The notes under the pieces are model-generated. The model saw only the letters and a list, made by a program, of their open reading frames with translations. It had not been told where the DNA came from and did no database searches. From positions 57,996,748-58,060,747 of the forward strand of contig NC_083599.1 in NCBI RefSeq assembly GCF_020882245.1: 64,000 nucleotides of DNA, read 5' to 3'. Position 1 is the stretch's first letter; the number at the start of each line of letters is the position of its first letter. Origin of the DNA: Rhopalosiphum padi (taxonomy: Eukaryota > Arthropoda > Insecta > Hemiptera > Aphididae). The translations under genes were made by a program, and so were the position numbers. Of this stretch, positions 11,844 through 23,425 are shown one piece after another.

Positions 11844-12370
11844 CTATGGTGCGTTGGTGTGTCTTTGATACTCCTCCTCCTCCTTGGTAGTCAGTATCTC
11901 CTTGATGTACCGTTCAGCTGCTGCCCATTTCTCACGACTATTTAGAATGATAGGTATGATCGTCTCTGGCGTGACGTCCTCTCCTACTGTGGCTTCAAGT
12001 TCTGTGAGTTTTTTAGCCCATCGTCCGCATCTGAAGAATGTATGTTCTGCGTTGTCTTCTGGGTCTTCACAAGACAAGCATTCTGGGCTGTCCACCCGAG
12101 TGGATCTTGGCAAGAGGTAGCTCTGGAAGCAGCCATGCCCAGTAAGAAACTGCGTCATATGGTAGTTTGTCGTACCGTGTTTTCTTGTTACCCAGGAGCA
12201 TACATCAGGTATCAGTCGCTTTGTCCACTGTCCGGCGGTGGTTAGTTCTTCCCATTCCTGCTGCCACCATCCCCAAACGAGATTGTCTACTATTTGTCTA
12301 GCGTTCTCTGAATGGTTCCTTTGGAGTCTACATAACGGCGAGCATACAGAGCATTGCAGAAACTCCCCTC
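11844..12370 (-). pseudogene. LINE ORF2 C-terminus (R1 clade-like)
   Basis: The minus strand reads QCSVCSPLCRLQRNHSENAR, LVWGWWQQEWE, YHMTQFLTGHGCFQSYL, CLSCEDPEDNAEHTFFRC and a Glu/Lys-rich tail, ending at a stop at 11844. YHMTQFLTGHG.F.SYL followed by C-x2-C...H-x4-C is the typical terminus of R1-clade non-LTR retrotransposon ORF2 proteins in insects; the cysteine/histidine cluster is its C-terminal zinc finger. The rest of ORF2 was never inserted. The junction with the inverted ORF1 piece lies near 12,350-12,380. Confidence 0.8.
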
Positions 12371-12377
12371 CCTAGCC

Positions 12378-13120
12378 ATGTCCTCGGACACAGTAGGCAA
12401 CAGCGCGGATGAAGACCCTAAGGCAAACAGACCTACCCTAGCTGATAAACTACTATTATCCTCCAAAAAAACACCCCCACAGAACAGAGGTACGCAAAAG
12501 TCTGTAGATGAATTTTACGAGAGGATGGAGGATACCGAAAGGGCAGAGACGGCCGCTTTTGAAATAATTGGTCAGAGGCTACAGGATATAGCGGATAAGG
12601 CAAAGGAGGCAAGAACCACGCCTAGGGCGGTTCAAACAGCAGTAACAGAAGCATTAGAGGCATTTAGACGGACAAACATAACACGTATGGAACGACTTCT
12701 TGCCAGAGCAGAGTGGATTAAAATATCAGACCAGGGTAAAAAGGCCCTAGACACACATGGGACCAACTTAGGCTCTAACAATACCAGTCAAGATAGGTTA
12801 CTTGCAGAAATTAGGAGGATCGACTAATAGAGCAAGATCATAAAATTAGCACTCTCACAGGAAACACGACCTCAATACCACGGCATAGGCCACCCAAAAC
12901 CGATCCACGGAATGACGCAGAGGTAAAACCTGCGACGACAATTAATCCCTGGGTCGAAGTAGCCAAGAGGAAACCAAAGACGGCATAAACTACAGTAAGG
13001 AAGAAAGCTCCTGCAGTGATGGTCAAAACTGGGAATCTGACGTACGTTGAAGCGCTACAAAAGATCAGATCAGAACCCACCCTGAAAGACCTTTCAAAGG
13101 ACATTGTGTCAGTCCGCAAG
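12378..13120 (+). pseudogene. LINE ORF1 (gag-like) N-terminal part, inverted
   Basis: An open frame from ATG at 12378 runs to stops near 12,825: acidic and Lys-rich, with a long helical Ala/Glu/Arg segment likely to form a coiled coil. Homologous sequence continues in another frame from about 12,827 (IEQDHKISTLTG, INPWVEVAKRKPK) with a TAA near 12,988, then YVEALQKIRSEPTLKDLSKD up to the target duplication. This is the usual order of an R1-type gag before its CCHC knuckles; the knuckles themselves are cut off. It cannot make a full gag protein. Confidence 0.65.
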
Positions 13121-13689
13121 ACGCGTTACTACCTATCGGCTATCCTAATCTTATTAACAACAAGTGAATAATGGACGATATTTAAAGCAAATAGAAATCG
13201 GCGATTTTCTGTCTTTAAAATCACACAAGTACATTATGTATCATGTATGAGTATGACTAAATAAGTAACTGATTTTTTAATTAAATTAAGTTACTTTTAT
13301 TTTCTAATCAACATATGACATGTTGTCTAAAACTGTCTTATGACGTGACACATCAAATAGTATACGGACATTATTCTTATAAATAATTTATTTGATACCC
13401 CTTATATATTTAAATACCTATATAGGTAAGTAGGTACGTAGGTGAGTATATAAAAACGTAAATATTTTAAATAATAAAAAAGGTTTTATTTTATCTGATT
13501 AATATACAATACAATAATTAATAATTTTACAACTCAACAGTGATAAAATATAAGAAGTATATTACATATTTTTATTAAAGACTTAAAATAATGAAACAAA
13601 TACAAATTCATGCTTTAAAATTAGTTAAGTATTATTAGTATAATAGATATACACACCACGACTACATAAATAATACAACTTAAAGGTTA

Positions 13690-15806
13690 ATTTCAAACTG
13701 TATGACATAAACTAATAATAACTGCAGAATAATTTGATAATTTTGCAATTAAACATTTATATTTTATATCAACTATATTGACACAATACATATCAGAAAT
13801 GTTGTTTGTATTTACAATGTACATACCAACTATAATCGATGAAATTGGTTTAGCGGTTAGTTCTTTGGGTTCTAAATATTTTTTCACAATTAAAAATGCA
13901 TCATGGTTCAATGGTTGTACTATTTGTTCTACAAAAACAAGAGAGTTATCTAACAATATAATGCATTTATCTTTTTAATTTGAAGTATTAATGGTTATAT
14001 TTGAGTAATTTAAAATTAATTTTTGATAAAGTTGGGCGATTATATCATAGAAAGGATTAGGAATATTGTGTTTATTAACATTATTTCTTTATTAAAAATA
14101 TAAGGGACTTCATTATGGCAATGGTTAGTATGTTGGTTGTATATATTTTGTTTTTCTTTTATTCTATTGGATATTTCTTGCAAAGGATATCTTGCACATT
14201 TTACAGTTTTTTTAATTTCTTACAAATAATTTTCATATTGAAAGGAACTAAAATTATCAAGGGGACCATGAATTTTTGTAAACATAGGTAGATGTATAAG
14301 ACTATGAACATTATACGATACATAATGTTGACCATACAAAACACCATAATCTATTACAAATTTCCTTAGAAATTTAAGAGCAATTGCATTGTATTCATAA
14401 CATGTATTTAAACATAGTAAAATTCTTATTGCAAAAACCAGTAATAAAAAGTGTGAGTATAATTTTGTTTTAATTTTTCCTTTAAGTACAATTATACTAA
14501 ATAAAAAGCAAAATTCCTCAATTCAGTGGCTTTCCAAAAATGAATATCATCAAGAGATCTGGGTAATCGACAAAATTCTACAGGAATGTAAGATCTCAAA
14601 ATAAGTAGCTCATTATTAATGCTTAGTTTATTTTCTTCAGTTAATCAAACATTCTTATTTCCATTTACCCAAAATTCAATCAATCGCTTGACAACACCTA
14701 GGCATACACAATGCATATAATCCAAGCATACAGTCTCAGTTATGTTTATTGGTAATAACTTTAAAGGAGAGTCACCTTTATGGTAATCTTCATCATGATT
14801 CATTCTAAATGTATTATCAGAGCGCAATGGTGAGTCTAACCCTAAAAAAACTACACGATGTTTTAAGTATGTTCCTTCTTCTGTACAACTTGTACATCCA
14901 AAATAGGCATTATGGCCTTTAAAATTTAATAAAAAGGCTTTTGCTGACGCGTCACACACAATATTACTAATTTCAACTTTTAATTTAGTTCCTTTAATTA
15001 ATAAACCCTGAGATAATACAACCATTAAGTCTGATATAAAAGGCTTGAGGAATTCTTCAATAGACAGAGGTTTTTTGGATCCGTGATAAATCCCTATAGG
15101 AAAAACTTTGTTAGGCAGTTCTTTAAAATTTAATATTGATAGAAGTATAGGCCAGACTTGAAATTTAGAACTTTTAGCTATTGGAAGTCCATCAATATTT
15201 ATACCAATTTTTAAAATATGGTCAGATATATTTATTTGAGTATTATGTTTTTCAAGAATTGGCAATAACATGTTTTCTACTCCAAAGTGAATATAAGAAC
15301 CATTAGATATATTTTGTATTTCATGTACTTTAGGGGTTTTCATTAATGTTCTTACATCAGTTGGAACACACAACCCTTCAGTTTTTAGAATAAGCAATAA
15401 ACTATTAACACATCTATGTGAAACATTATGCTTGACTACCCACGATCTTAATTTGTCCAAAATACCTATAGTTTCCATAATAACTTCATTATTGTCATCA
15501 GTATCCAAGCCAGACAAAGAATTAAGTAGATTTGGGTGATTTGGTAGATGAATCGATGAATGGGTGTTGGTATTATTATCAACATTATCAAAGTGTATAC
15601 TATTATCAATATTTGAAGAACATGTATTATTCTCAACATTTGAGGAACTTGACTTTTCATTTAAAGTTTTGTTTTTAGATGTAATTTCATTATTTTGTTT
15701 AGTTGTAGTATAAGATAAGCATACATTTTTCTTTTCATTAACAATTCTTCGGAAGTGGCGGTCAGATATTGAACCAAGAGCCTTTTTTTTCCTTAGAATA
15801 CTTGCC
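13690..15806 (-). pseudogene. EnSpm/CACTA-like transposase, broken
   Basis: After an acceptor-like TTTTAG near 15,807 the minus strand reads KKKALGSISDRHFRRIVNEK, a Ser/Asn linker, then SWVVKHNVSHRCVNSLLLIL, TDVRTLMKTPK, KIGINIDGLPIAKSS.FQVWPIL, FPIGIYHGSKKP, EISNIVCDASAKAFLL, CTSCTEEG and CLDYMHCVCLGVVKRLIEFW. These match animal EnSpm/TNP2-like transposases; the aspartate of INIDGLP and that of VCDA are candidate catalytic residues. The frame meets a TGA at about 14,645 (an arginine codon by family expectation). It continues LTEENKLSINNELL to a frameshift near 14,505, then DYGVLYGQHYVSYNVHSLIH and HGPLDNFSSFQYENYL. The C-terminal end is at 13,693-13,956. At least one stop and one shift show it is inactive. 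Confidence 0.7.
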
Positions 15807-16069
15807 TAAAATGATCAATAAAAATTATCATAAAACTAACCAACAGTGAAGTCAATATAATATTTATTTAAAAAAAAAAACTTTTACAATTAGTAAAAAT
15901 CTGTTAATTATTAGATAATACCAAATTACTTATGGAAAACTAAAAAATATTGAAAAATTATTATTTAAGTTTGAACATCCTTTTAAAATTAAAATTAAAC
16001 ATACTTTGTAGTTTTGTACTCTAATTCATACAAAATTAATTTTATTGAAACATCAAATTTTAACAAACT

Positions 16070-18749
16070 GAAGCATTTTTACCACCCTTTCAAATTCAGC
16101 ATCAGTGATGGTAGTGTTAGTACAGCTTTCTTGTATAGACTCTAAGATAATGAAATAAATTAGTCATATAATGTCTCATTACATTATTATGTTCATTCAT
16201 AGTTCATAATTAGGAAACATTTTGCTACCAAAATGATTTGTATATAATAATGTATATAGAAATAATATGCTTAACACATAGATTAAAATATTTTTTAAAT
16301 AAATGATAAAATGTGTTTAAAATTACTTTTCATTATCTTTATGAGATCTGAGTCTCCAATTTTAGTACTAATGTTTTTGGCACGGCCTGTCCAGGTACAC
16401 TCAATCCCATACTTATTAGTAAACAGTTTAGACATAACTCTGGTAACATGGTTTTTAGGAATGTTTCCACCAATGGTTTTGATAAAATATTCCTATGATC
16501 AAAGTTAAATTAACAAATATTTAAGTTGTAATTTTAATATTTATTTACCAGTTTAGATTTGAAATCAAATTCATTCAATATACAGTTTTGGACTGATGTA
16601 AAGTCTTCAGTATCGTTCATAGGAAATTTGCATATAAAACTTTCATTCAAATTGATTGATTTTTGACTATTACCTAATGAGTTAGTTTCTATTTTATACA
16701 AGATGCGATTCAACAATAATTTGATTTCTATTTGCTCTGAAATTATTTTATTTAATTTTTCATCAACTTGAGATGAGCATCTATCATTTCTTAAATATTG
16801 AATAATGTTTTTATGAAATGTGTAAGTATAGGTATACATGCAAAGAATAATTTATTATATTTACCATTGAAATTTAAAGGTGAATCGTGTGATACAGGAA
16901 TAAAACAACTTGTATCCTGTACAATAATAATAATAATATAAATTACTTAGTTGTGTTAGCTATTTCATACAGTTCAATTTAGATTTTAATGATATAAATG
17001 AATGATTATTATTTTAAAAAACATAGAATTATAATTTAAATTTAAAAAGCTAACAATTAAATGTATTAATTATTGTGTTCACTATTACTGTATAAACTAT
17101 ATAATTTTTAAAAAAGGATGATCAAACTTAAAATTAAGAGAATACAGTAAACAAGTGATTACACCATGAACAAACATAGATAATATTGATATTTTTCCTT
17201 AAGTTAATTGATATTTTACAATTACTGTAGCCAACAGAAAAAACAAACTGTATACCAAGCGACATATAACTCGTACCGAGTAAAATAATAAAAAAAAACA
17301 TTTTAATATACTTTAATAGTTTTTGAATTAATAAGTTTTTTATGTTAAATTGATTACCCTCTATACCTAATAAATGTATTGTACCTAAGAAATATTATAA
17401 TATTAGATATTGAATAATTTGAGATTGTAATAGTTATTATTACCTCGGTGAATGAATGATTTTGAGGATATTCTAGTTGTTCAACTCATTTTGGCTGCAT
17501 TTCGGTATATTGCATAGTTTCTTCTACGTTCACGTTATTTTCTGCATAGAATTGACTAATTATAGATGAGGTAGAAGCTCCATAATTAATTGGTTCCAGG
17601 GCAACTGATGGAGTACTTACTACTTGTTTACATGGCAATATGTTAAAATTGATACCTGCATATTAATTAATAATAAAATTAAAAAAACCTAATAAATATG
17701 CTACATAGTTAGTTTTAGATACAAAACTTTAAAAAATATTACCATTATCATCATCATTGTCATCATCATCAGTATCATCAGAAGGACACATAAGAAATCT
17801 TTTTTTTTTATTTTTTGACGAATCATTTGTGTCCGTAGAAGAATATTTTTCTTTTACTTTTTTATGCCATGCCTTGTTGAAGTTATCTAAAAATAATAAT
17901 CAATTTATTTTATGTGATTAACATTAAAAAATAGTTTTGTAGTTAGGTGCAGTATTATAATTTATAATTTATAACATAAATAAAACAATAAAATAATATT
18001 ATGTACACACTACACACACATATTTATTCGATAGGTTAACCTACAGAGTAATATAAACATATTTTTTTTTTTAGGATATTAATGAACGCTTAAATCCTGT
18101 TTTTAATATAAAAACAAACGTTGAGTCTATTATTATTAATTGTTTAAAACTCTTTTATTTTGATTAGAATATCAAAAAAAAAAAATGTTTATTTCCATGG
18201 ATTTTTGAAATAGTAGGTGAGTAAACAGTATAATATTATTTCTACATTTTATTAAAATCCAGATTGGTTAAATGTAATATTATAAACTGTGTTGGTTAAA
18301 GGAAAATTATGTTTTTATACCTAAATATAATTTAAAAATAACTTAGCACAAACATATAAGAATAAGTAAAGGCACTTACCATAAGTTTTATTGACTCCAA
18401 CAAATTTCACCCTATAAGTTTCCCATGACTGGGATGGAGTTATGGCTTTTTTTAAATGGTCACTGGTGACCTTATAAGGGGGCCATTTGCAAAATAATGA
18501 ATCACTTTGAGATTCATTATTTTTTACAATCCAATTAGTTGGAATTACACTATATTCTTTAGACTCTGTGAACCACACCACACACCATGACTGAACCAAA
18601 ATAAATTATTAAAATTATTAAAGTTATAACATATTAAGTTCAATTGGCTGCAGTCAAATACAGTAGTAATAACTAATAAGTAGTAAGTATTTAGTACTCA
18701 CCTTAGTCTCATTTTCAAATTTTTCTCCAGTCATTGTTGATGACATCAT
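16070..18749 (-). pseudogene. WPP/DUF4806-like accessory gene of the EnSpm-like element, multi-exon, with a stop
   Basis: Exons join in frame. Exon 1 (18702-18749) starts MMSSTMTGEKFENETK and ends at GTGAGT. Exon 2 (18380-18590) reads SWCVVWFTESKEYSVIPTNW, CKWPPYK and SWETYRVKFVGV. Exon 3 (17743-17886) is a Lys- then Asp-rich linker, and exon 4 is 17444-17655. Smaller exons near 16,864-16,916, 16,550-16,830 and 16,310-16,505 follow. The last gives IGGNIPKNHVTRVMSKLFT and CTWTGRA, resembling the DUF4806 domain. Exon 4 contains an in-frame TGA after MQPK, so the gene is broken. From memory this N-terminal W..PTNW...WPP plus DUF4806 architecture is common in aphid transposon proteins. It may correspond to the second (TNPA-like) gene of a CACTA element or to the N-terminal half of one long transposase. 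Confidence 0.55.
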
Positions 18750-19321
18750 GAATAAGTTATAATATAGTATTAAACTATTTAAAAATTCATAAAATTAATT
18801 TAATAAAATGTTAATAAACTGTTAGCTAGTTAACACTGGAATGCTGAATAGTCGGTAGTCGTGCGTAGTCGGTACTCAATAATCAGTAATCACTATACAC
18901 TATTACACTAATCGCCAGTTTTCCACGGTCAGTCGGCTTATGCGTCGGGGGGTGGTGACAAATATTAACTTATGGGTAAAACCAATAGAGTGTATTTTTA
19001 TAGAAATCAAAACTATTTATAACTATTAATATTTTAAAATAGTATATAGTAATAGTTTCGTGAAAAACTGAAACATCGATATTATGTTGCTGGTATGTTT
19101 ACAAATCACAATAATGTAACAACCTTGTGACATATAATTTATAACATTGTAGGTTTGTACTACTATCATATAGTACCTAGTTATATTGCCGGTATGAGTG
19201 TTAAATGTTTGTTTTATTTAAACAGAACAGATACATTGCATACATATTAAAAAGTTATGTTGATTGTATTACGTAAAATGTTTGTTTCTGGGATGTGTTG
19301 AAACATCCAGAGCACACTGGG

Positions 19322-19363
19322 CGTTAGTAAGACAGAGACAACACATGTGGGTATGGCGTCCTC
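19322..19363. mobile_element. TTAA-flanked foldback MITE, displaced right end
   Basis: CGTTAGTAAGACAGAGACAA and the bases up to GGCGTCCTC are the reverse complement of the left end at 10,766-10,807, and a TTAA follows at 19,364-19,367. Joined to 11,149 it completes the inverted repeat, giving a MITE of about 426 bp with TTAA duplications. TTAA targets are used by piggyBac and Kolobok superfamilies. Confidence 0.8.
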
Positions 19364-19844
19364 TTAATTATAATTTATATAAAATTCAAAATTTCAAATT
19401 AAAATGTTTTTAAATTTTAAAAGTGCATGGGTAAATTACTAAATAGCAAATCGTAAGTATAATAGTAAAGATAAACACTGATTAAAACTAAAAATAAAAT
19501 AAAATAAGTTGTTTTTTATTAAATAAATGATAATAATTTAATATTCAATAATATTAAGTTATAGCCAAAAATGACTTTTTCTTATAAACTACAACTTAAT
19601 AACAATTTTTATTTTTTTTTTAATTATTACAGAAATATAATTCTTATATATTTTTTTTTCGTGGTATAATTTATTTTTGTTTTTATTTTTGATTTTGTTA
19701 TACCATTATTTTCGTTTTTATGGATTTTTCGTTATGGTTTTAAAGTTATTAGTTTTATTTTTTGATTAATAACGTTTTCCGACCCTTCAATAAACACATA
19801 TTCTTAATAAGCGCAAAATCTTGATATTTTAAAAAGTTAATAAA

Positions 19845-19923
19845 ATACTGACTTGAAAAAATGTATTGATTGTCCCTTTTTAAATCTATTGGAACAACCA
19901 TAGGCCAAACAAGAGACAACCAT
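19845..19923 (-). pseudogene. THAP zinc-finger exon fragment
   Basis: The minus strand from ATG at 19921-19923 reads MVVSCLAYGCSNRFKKGQSI then HFFK. The pattern C-x-A-x-G-C-x-N-R is the diagnostic start of a THAP DNA-binding domain. The continuation to the AVPTIF-type end is absent here; a possible donor GTCAGT follows. THAP domains occur in P-element/Kolobok-type transposases and in host proteins. No partner exon is visible, so this is a fragment. Confidence 0.5.
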
Positions 19924-20086
19924 AATGATGGACAAATTATGAATAAATTTCAAAAAGAATATTGTGTAGAAATACTAGACAAATTCTTTCATATAGGTAC
20001 TTTTTTGTGGTAATATATTCCTTATTTACTGCATAATAAATATGCATTATAATAATGTTTTGCCAACTGAAAACATGGCGTCCGAT

Positions 20087-20145
20087 GGCGGCAACCATAG
20101 ACTTATAATATAAGTAATATTATATTATAAGTCTATGGCGGCAAC
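20087..20145. repeat. 41 bp palindromic insertion with 9 bp flanking repeat
   Basis: GGCGGCAAC at 20087-20095 and 20137-20145 flanks a 41 bp sequence whose arms ATAGACTTATAATATAA are perfectly inverted around a 6-7 base loop. This looks like a minimal transposon remnant with its target duplication. Confidence 0.55.
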
Positions 20146-20562
20146 TGATAATCAATGCTTCAATTGATAACGGTAGTTCGCTATCTAGTATTATATAGAA
20201 GTCTGTGTTTAATATCTATGAATTATGATTAATATGATAAGAAAATTATGTAGTTATATTTATATTACAAATTAAAACATAACAAAACAAATCAAAACTA
20301 TTGAACAATTTTAAACTTTGTTCAGTCATAATAAAACAAATTAAAAATAATAAAATACACTTGTAACAAATTTAACAAACCTAAGAAAAATTATCAATAT
20401 TTCAGTCCATACATTTTAAAACTAAATAAAACAAACTAAGTAATAACATAAAAATAACTTTAACAAATAAAATTTTGATTTCTAATGTTAATCTATCAGT
20501 CAATTTCTTTTCTTTAGGAACAATATTATCAACTACAAAATATACAATTTAAGAACTATTTA

Positions 20563-20930
20563 GAGACATAAATAACAGACAAAGCTACCATTCTCTTCAA
20601 CATAGATATAGAAACACTCTTCATACCACCACTTCAAACAAGCCTGACACCTAATCCAATTTTCTCTTGGAGGGTCTTCATAAGTTTTAAGACATGCAGG
20701 ACATTTCACTTCTGAATTATCGTCTGCCGTGGAAGTAGATGGTGTAGATACAGTTCAAGTTCTCTTTTTTTTGTGTGTATTTTGTTTTGCATTTTGATCT
20801 GCAAATAGTTTTATTTTTATTTTTTTATCCTCTATAGTTCTTTTTTGTTTTCTGCTTTTTCTAAAGCTTCTTTATATGGTACACCAGACAACATTTCTGA
20901 TCTTTTTCCTTTTTTTCTACGCATTCTACA
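20563..20930 (-). pseudogene. Pogo/Tigger-like transposase C-terminal fragment
   Basis: The minus strand gives RRKKGKRSEMLSGVPYKEAL near 20,930-20,860. After stops and a shift it gives DNSEVKCPACLKTYEDPP, ENWIRCQACLKWWYEECF, and NGSFVC.LC. The Lys/Arg linker followed by a Cys-rich finger with W(I)xCxxCxxWWxxxC is the C-terminal tail I associate with pogo-superfamily (DDE_1) transposases of insects. The catalytic DDE region is absent and the frame is broken. Confidence 0.5.
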
Positions 20931-20999
20931 TATCAGATACATTGTTCATCACTTATAATTTTTCTGTTAGATGATCTAACATAGTTTCTAAAAATATAC

Positions 21000-22470
21000 A
21001 AGTACCTATTTAGATACTGTTACTGTACATAATATGCATTTTATAATAACTACAATCAAGGTGTATAAATATGTTGGTGTCATCATGAAAATATGCGCAC
21101 TTTTACCCCAAATTGAATACGCAATCTTGCCCTAATAAACTTTTAATAGTTGAACAAATCGTATAAAAATCAGTATTTATGCTATCAGAGCATATTACAT
21201 TATTACATGATAAATAATAGCCAATATAGTGTGGCAATAGTAAAGAAATAATAATTCCTGTATAAATGACATGTCCAGTGTGTATAACTGATTGTATTTT
21301 ATCTAAATATTAATCAAAAAGTAAAAAATTGAAACTTTCCTCATTTTGAGCAGTTGTTCAAATAATCATCGTTTTTTTTTTTTGTGATAATGATAAACAT
21401 AATTGGTATATTGATAAACACTATCAGTTTGACTATGTTGCAAAACCTAAATAATTTATTGCTAATAGTTCATCTTACCCCATGCGTTTGTTTAAAATAA
21501 AAATAATGAGCATATTAATTACACTTAAATATATTGTTTAATTTATTTTTAGATATATTCAATTATTATTATTATTGAATAATATATACAACTGCCAAGT
21601 TGTGACTAAAAATACTAATTAAAATAATTTCATTTTTGGATATTATGATTTTTAAACACATCAACTATAATAAACTAATAACAAACTCCATGTATAATAT
21701 ATACATATTATATTATGTTTTATAAGTATATTAAAAACTATTATTTAAAAATAGATATACTATTTCATACATTTGACATTAAAGGATATTCAGAAACCGA
21801 ATTAGTTAATACGCTGATTGGACTTAGGTAGATATTGTACTATCAAAAAAATAAATTCATGCATTCAAATTTAGGATTAGCCAAGCACTCCGCTCTAAAA
21901 GTTATACGTTTAGCCTTTTCAGTCTACTCGTATATATTATTATGCAACTTTTTAGATAAACAACTAAAACTCTGTGGCATATAAATATATAATGCAACGA
22001 ACGAGGACTTACAAATAGTAACTATAAACATAACAAACAGCTTCGTTCTAAACTCCATTCGAACTACAATCCCAGTTAGTATCTCGTAAGTCATCAATTG
22101 CCATTCCTAATAAGTAATAATCCACTGAAAAGACTAAAAAAAATACCTAGAAACGCTTTTAGAAAAATAGACAAAAAAGTTTCTTCACCACTTACGCCTG
22201 TCATCAAGCTATATTATTATCTGCTATTTGCATAACTATATTGATATATTATTTTGAATTTTTATACCTACTTATTATGATGTGTTCAGTAGATTGTAAA
22301 AGGACAATTTATTAAATTATAATTATAAAAATAAATAAAAGTTATTAAATCTATGAATTTGACAGTACTCAGTATTATGCGCTACATAGTTAAATGTAAT
22401 GAGTAATAAGTACTAATAACTATTGATCAACAAAACTTTCTAAAATATGTCATTAACTATAAATAATGTT
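21000..22470. other. AT-rich intergenic DNA
   Basis: No supported gene. Words resembling a GGGGTAAGAT terminal repeat lie near 21,110-21,136 and 21,471-21,481, perhaps remnants of the pogo-type element whose tail is at 20.6-20.9 kb. Confidence 0.4.
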
Positions 22471-22515
22471 ATATATAGATACTTATAACAGCTGTCAAGG
22501 CTCATAATATACTCC

Positions 22516-22564
22516 ATGCGACTCGTCCTCGTCGTCGTCTTCTTTTTGGCCGCCCCTTTAATGC
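22516..22564 (+). CDS. Candidate first coding exon: signal peptide followed by a consensus donor
   Basis: ATG opens MRLVLVVVFFLAAPLM, a textbook signal peptide (Arg after Met, a hydrophobic core of about 11 residues, small residues before the cut). After one further base (C) comes GTAAGTG, a consensus splice donor, so the exon ends in phase 1. A TATATATAGATA element lies about 45 bases upstream. GC content of the 49 bases (CTCGTCCTCGTCGTCG) is far above the surroundings, as for real exons in AT-rich genomes. Aphid salivary effector genes typically begin with such a short signal-peptide exon. Downstream exons are not certain; one candidate is at 27,400. The protein cannot be named. Confidence 0.5.
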
Positions 22565-23425
22565 GTAAGTGCGTATACTAAAAAGTCTATTTCTCAATTT
22601 AGATAATCAGTCAAAAAAAATATAATAATAATAATAATAGTAATAATACCCAATAAAACATTCTTTGCGCACAATAATAATATACGTATTTTGTAGATAT
22701 ACAATATTATATTATGGTTTACACTCTATATGGATAATTTATACACACGGAAACCGTTAATAATGTGAGCGCTCACGACCCCGTTGGGAAATCATGTGTT
22801 GGTCTGCGTTATTGTGCATATTAAAATTTTATGTACTTATACTATAACTATATAGTACCTACCTACTAGATATGTATAAACGGAAGTAAAAATTACACGC
22901 CACTTAAATGTCATAAAAATCACTCAAATTATTTTTCGTTCATTCGTGATTATATGGTTTCGATCACGCCAAACGGGAGTTAAATCGACGATGAGCCGAC
23001 GATATACGTCATACCACACGTCGTATTAAGGCGTATTATGTATGTATATAATATTGATAGCTAATACGAATACGAGTTTTGTACTTTTATTATAGTTTTA
23101 TGGGATTCGTGCTAACGTTCCGTGCGATGTTAGTATATTACAGCATATTTTACATGTTAGCATGGTTTCAGTAATATACTATGTATCGTTATCGGGGTTG
23201 CCTTGGGGCTAAAAGACTTAAAGCACCAGCAATTCAATTTTTTGTTTCTCAAGTCGTTTTAGAAAATTAGTATCCAGTTAATATGGTTATTATATAATTA
23301 ATTATGTGTGGAACAAAATTAAAAAATTGAAATAAAAATACTAGACACACTGCGCCAAAATACAAAAATATTAATTTAGGAGGGGGTGTATTAGATATTC
23401 AGGTTAAATTATTTATAAAATAAAT

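Larger units (their letters stand above)
11531..13120 (-). mobile_element. R1-like LINE insertion with 5' inversion (twin priming)
   Basis: ACGCGTTACTACCT occurs at 11517-11530 and again at 13121-13134, a perfect 14 bp target duplication. Inside, a T run at 11531-11538 is the poly-A tail of a minus-strand insertion. The minus strand then carries the 3' UTR and the end of ORF2, while 12,378-13,120 carries ORF1 on the plus strand. A 3' segment joined to an inverted 5' segment between one pair of target duplications is the signature of twin-primed reverse transcription. Most of ORF2, including the endonuclease and reverse transcriptase, is missing. Confidence 0.85.
11150..19321 (-). mobile_element. 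EnSpm/CACTA-like DNA transposon, 8.2 kb, inactivated
   Basis: Its boundaries are fixed by the split MITE. The left end reads CCCACTGTGC (11150-11159) and the right end GCACACTGGG (19312-19321), inverted with nine of ten bases matching; both include a CACTG/CAGTG-type core as in CACTA elements. The target duplication is one or two bases at most and not clear. The minus strand carries two gene-like units: a multi-exon WPP/DUF4806-like unit (18,749 to about 16,070) and the transposase (about 15,806 to 13,690). Premature stops and a frameshift disable both. A LINE fragment sits in the 3' part at 11,531-13,120. Without that insertion the element would be about 6.57 kb. Confidence 0.75.

Noticed and set aside
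7976..21481. GGGGTAAGAT-type words at 7,978, 21,110 and 21,471 as ends of one pogo element.
   Set aside because: Spacing and orientation do not form a consistent pair, and no TA-flanked boundaries could be found.
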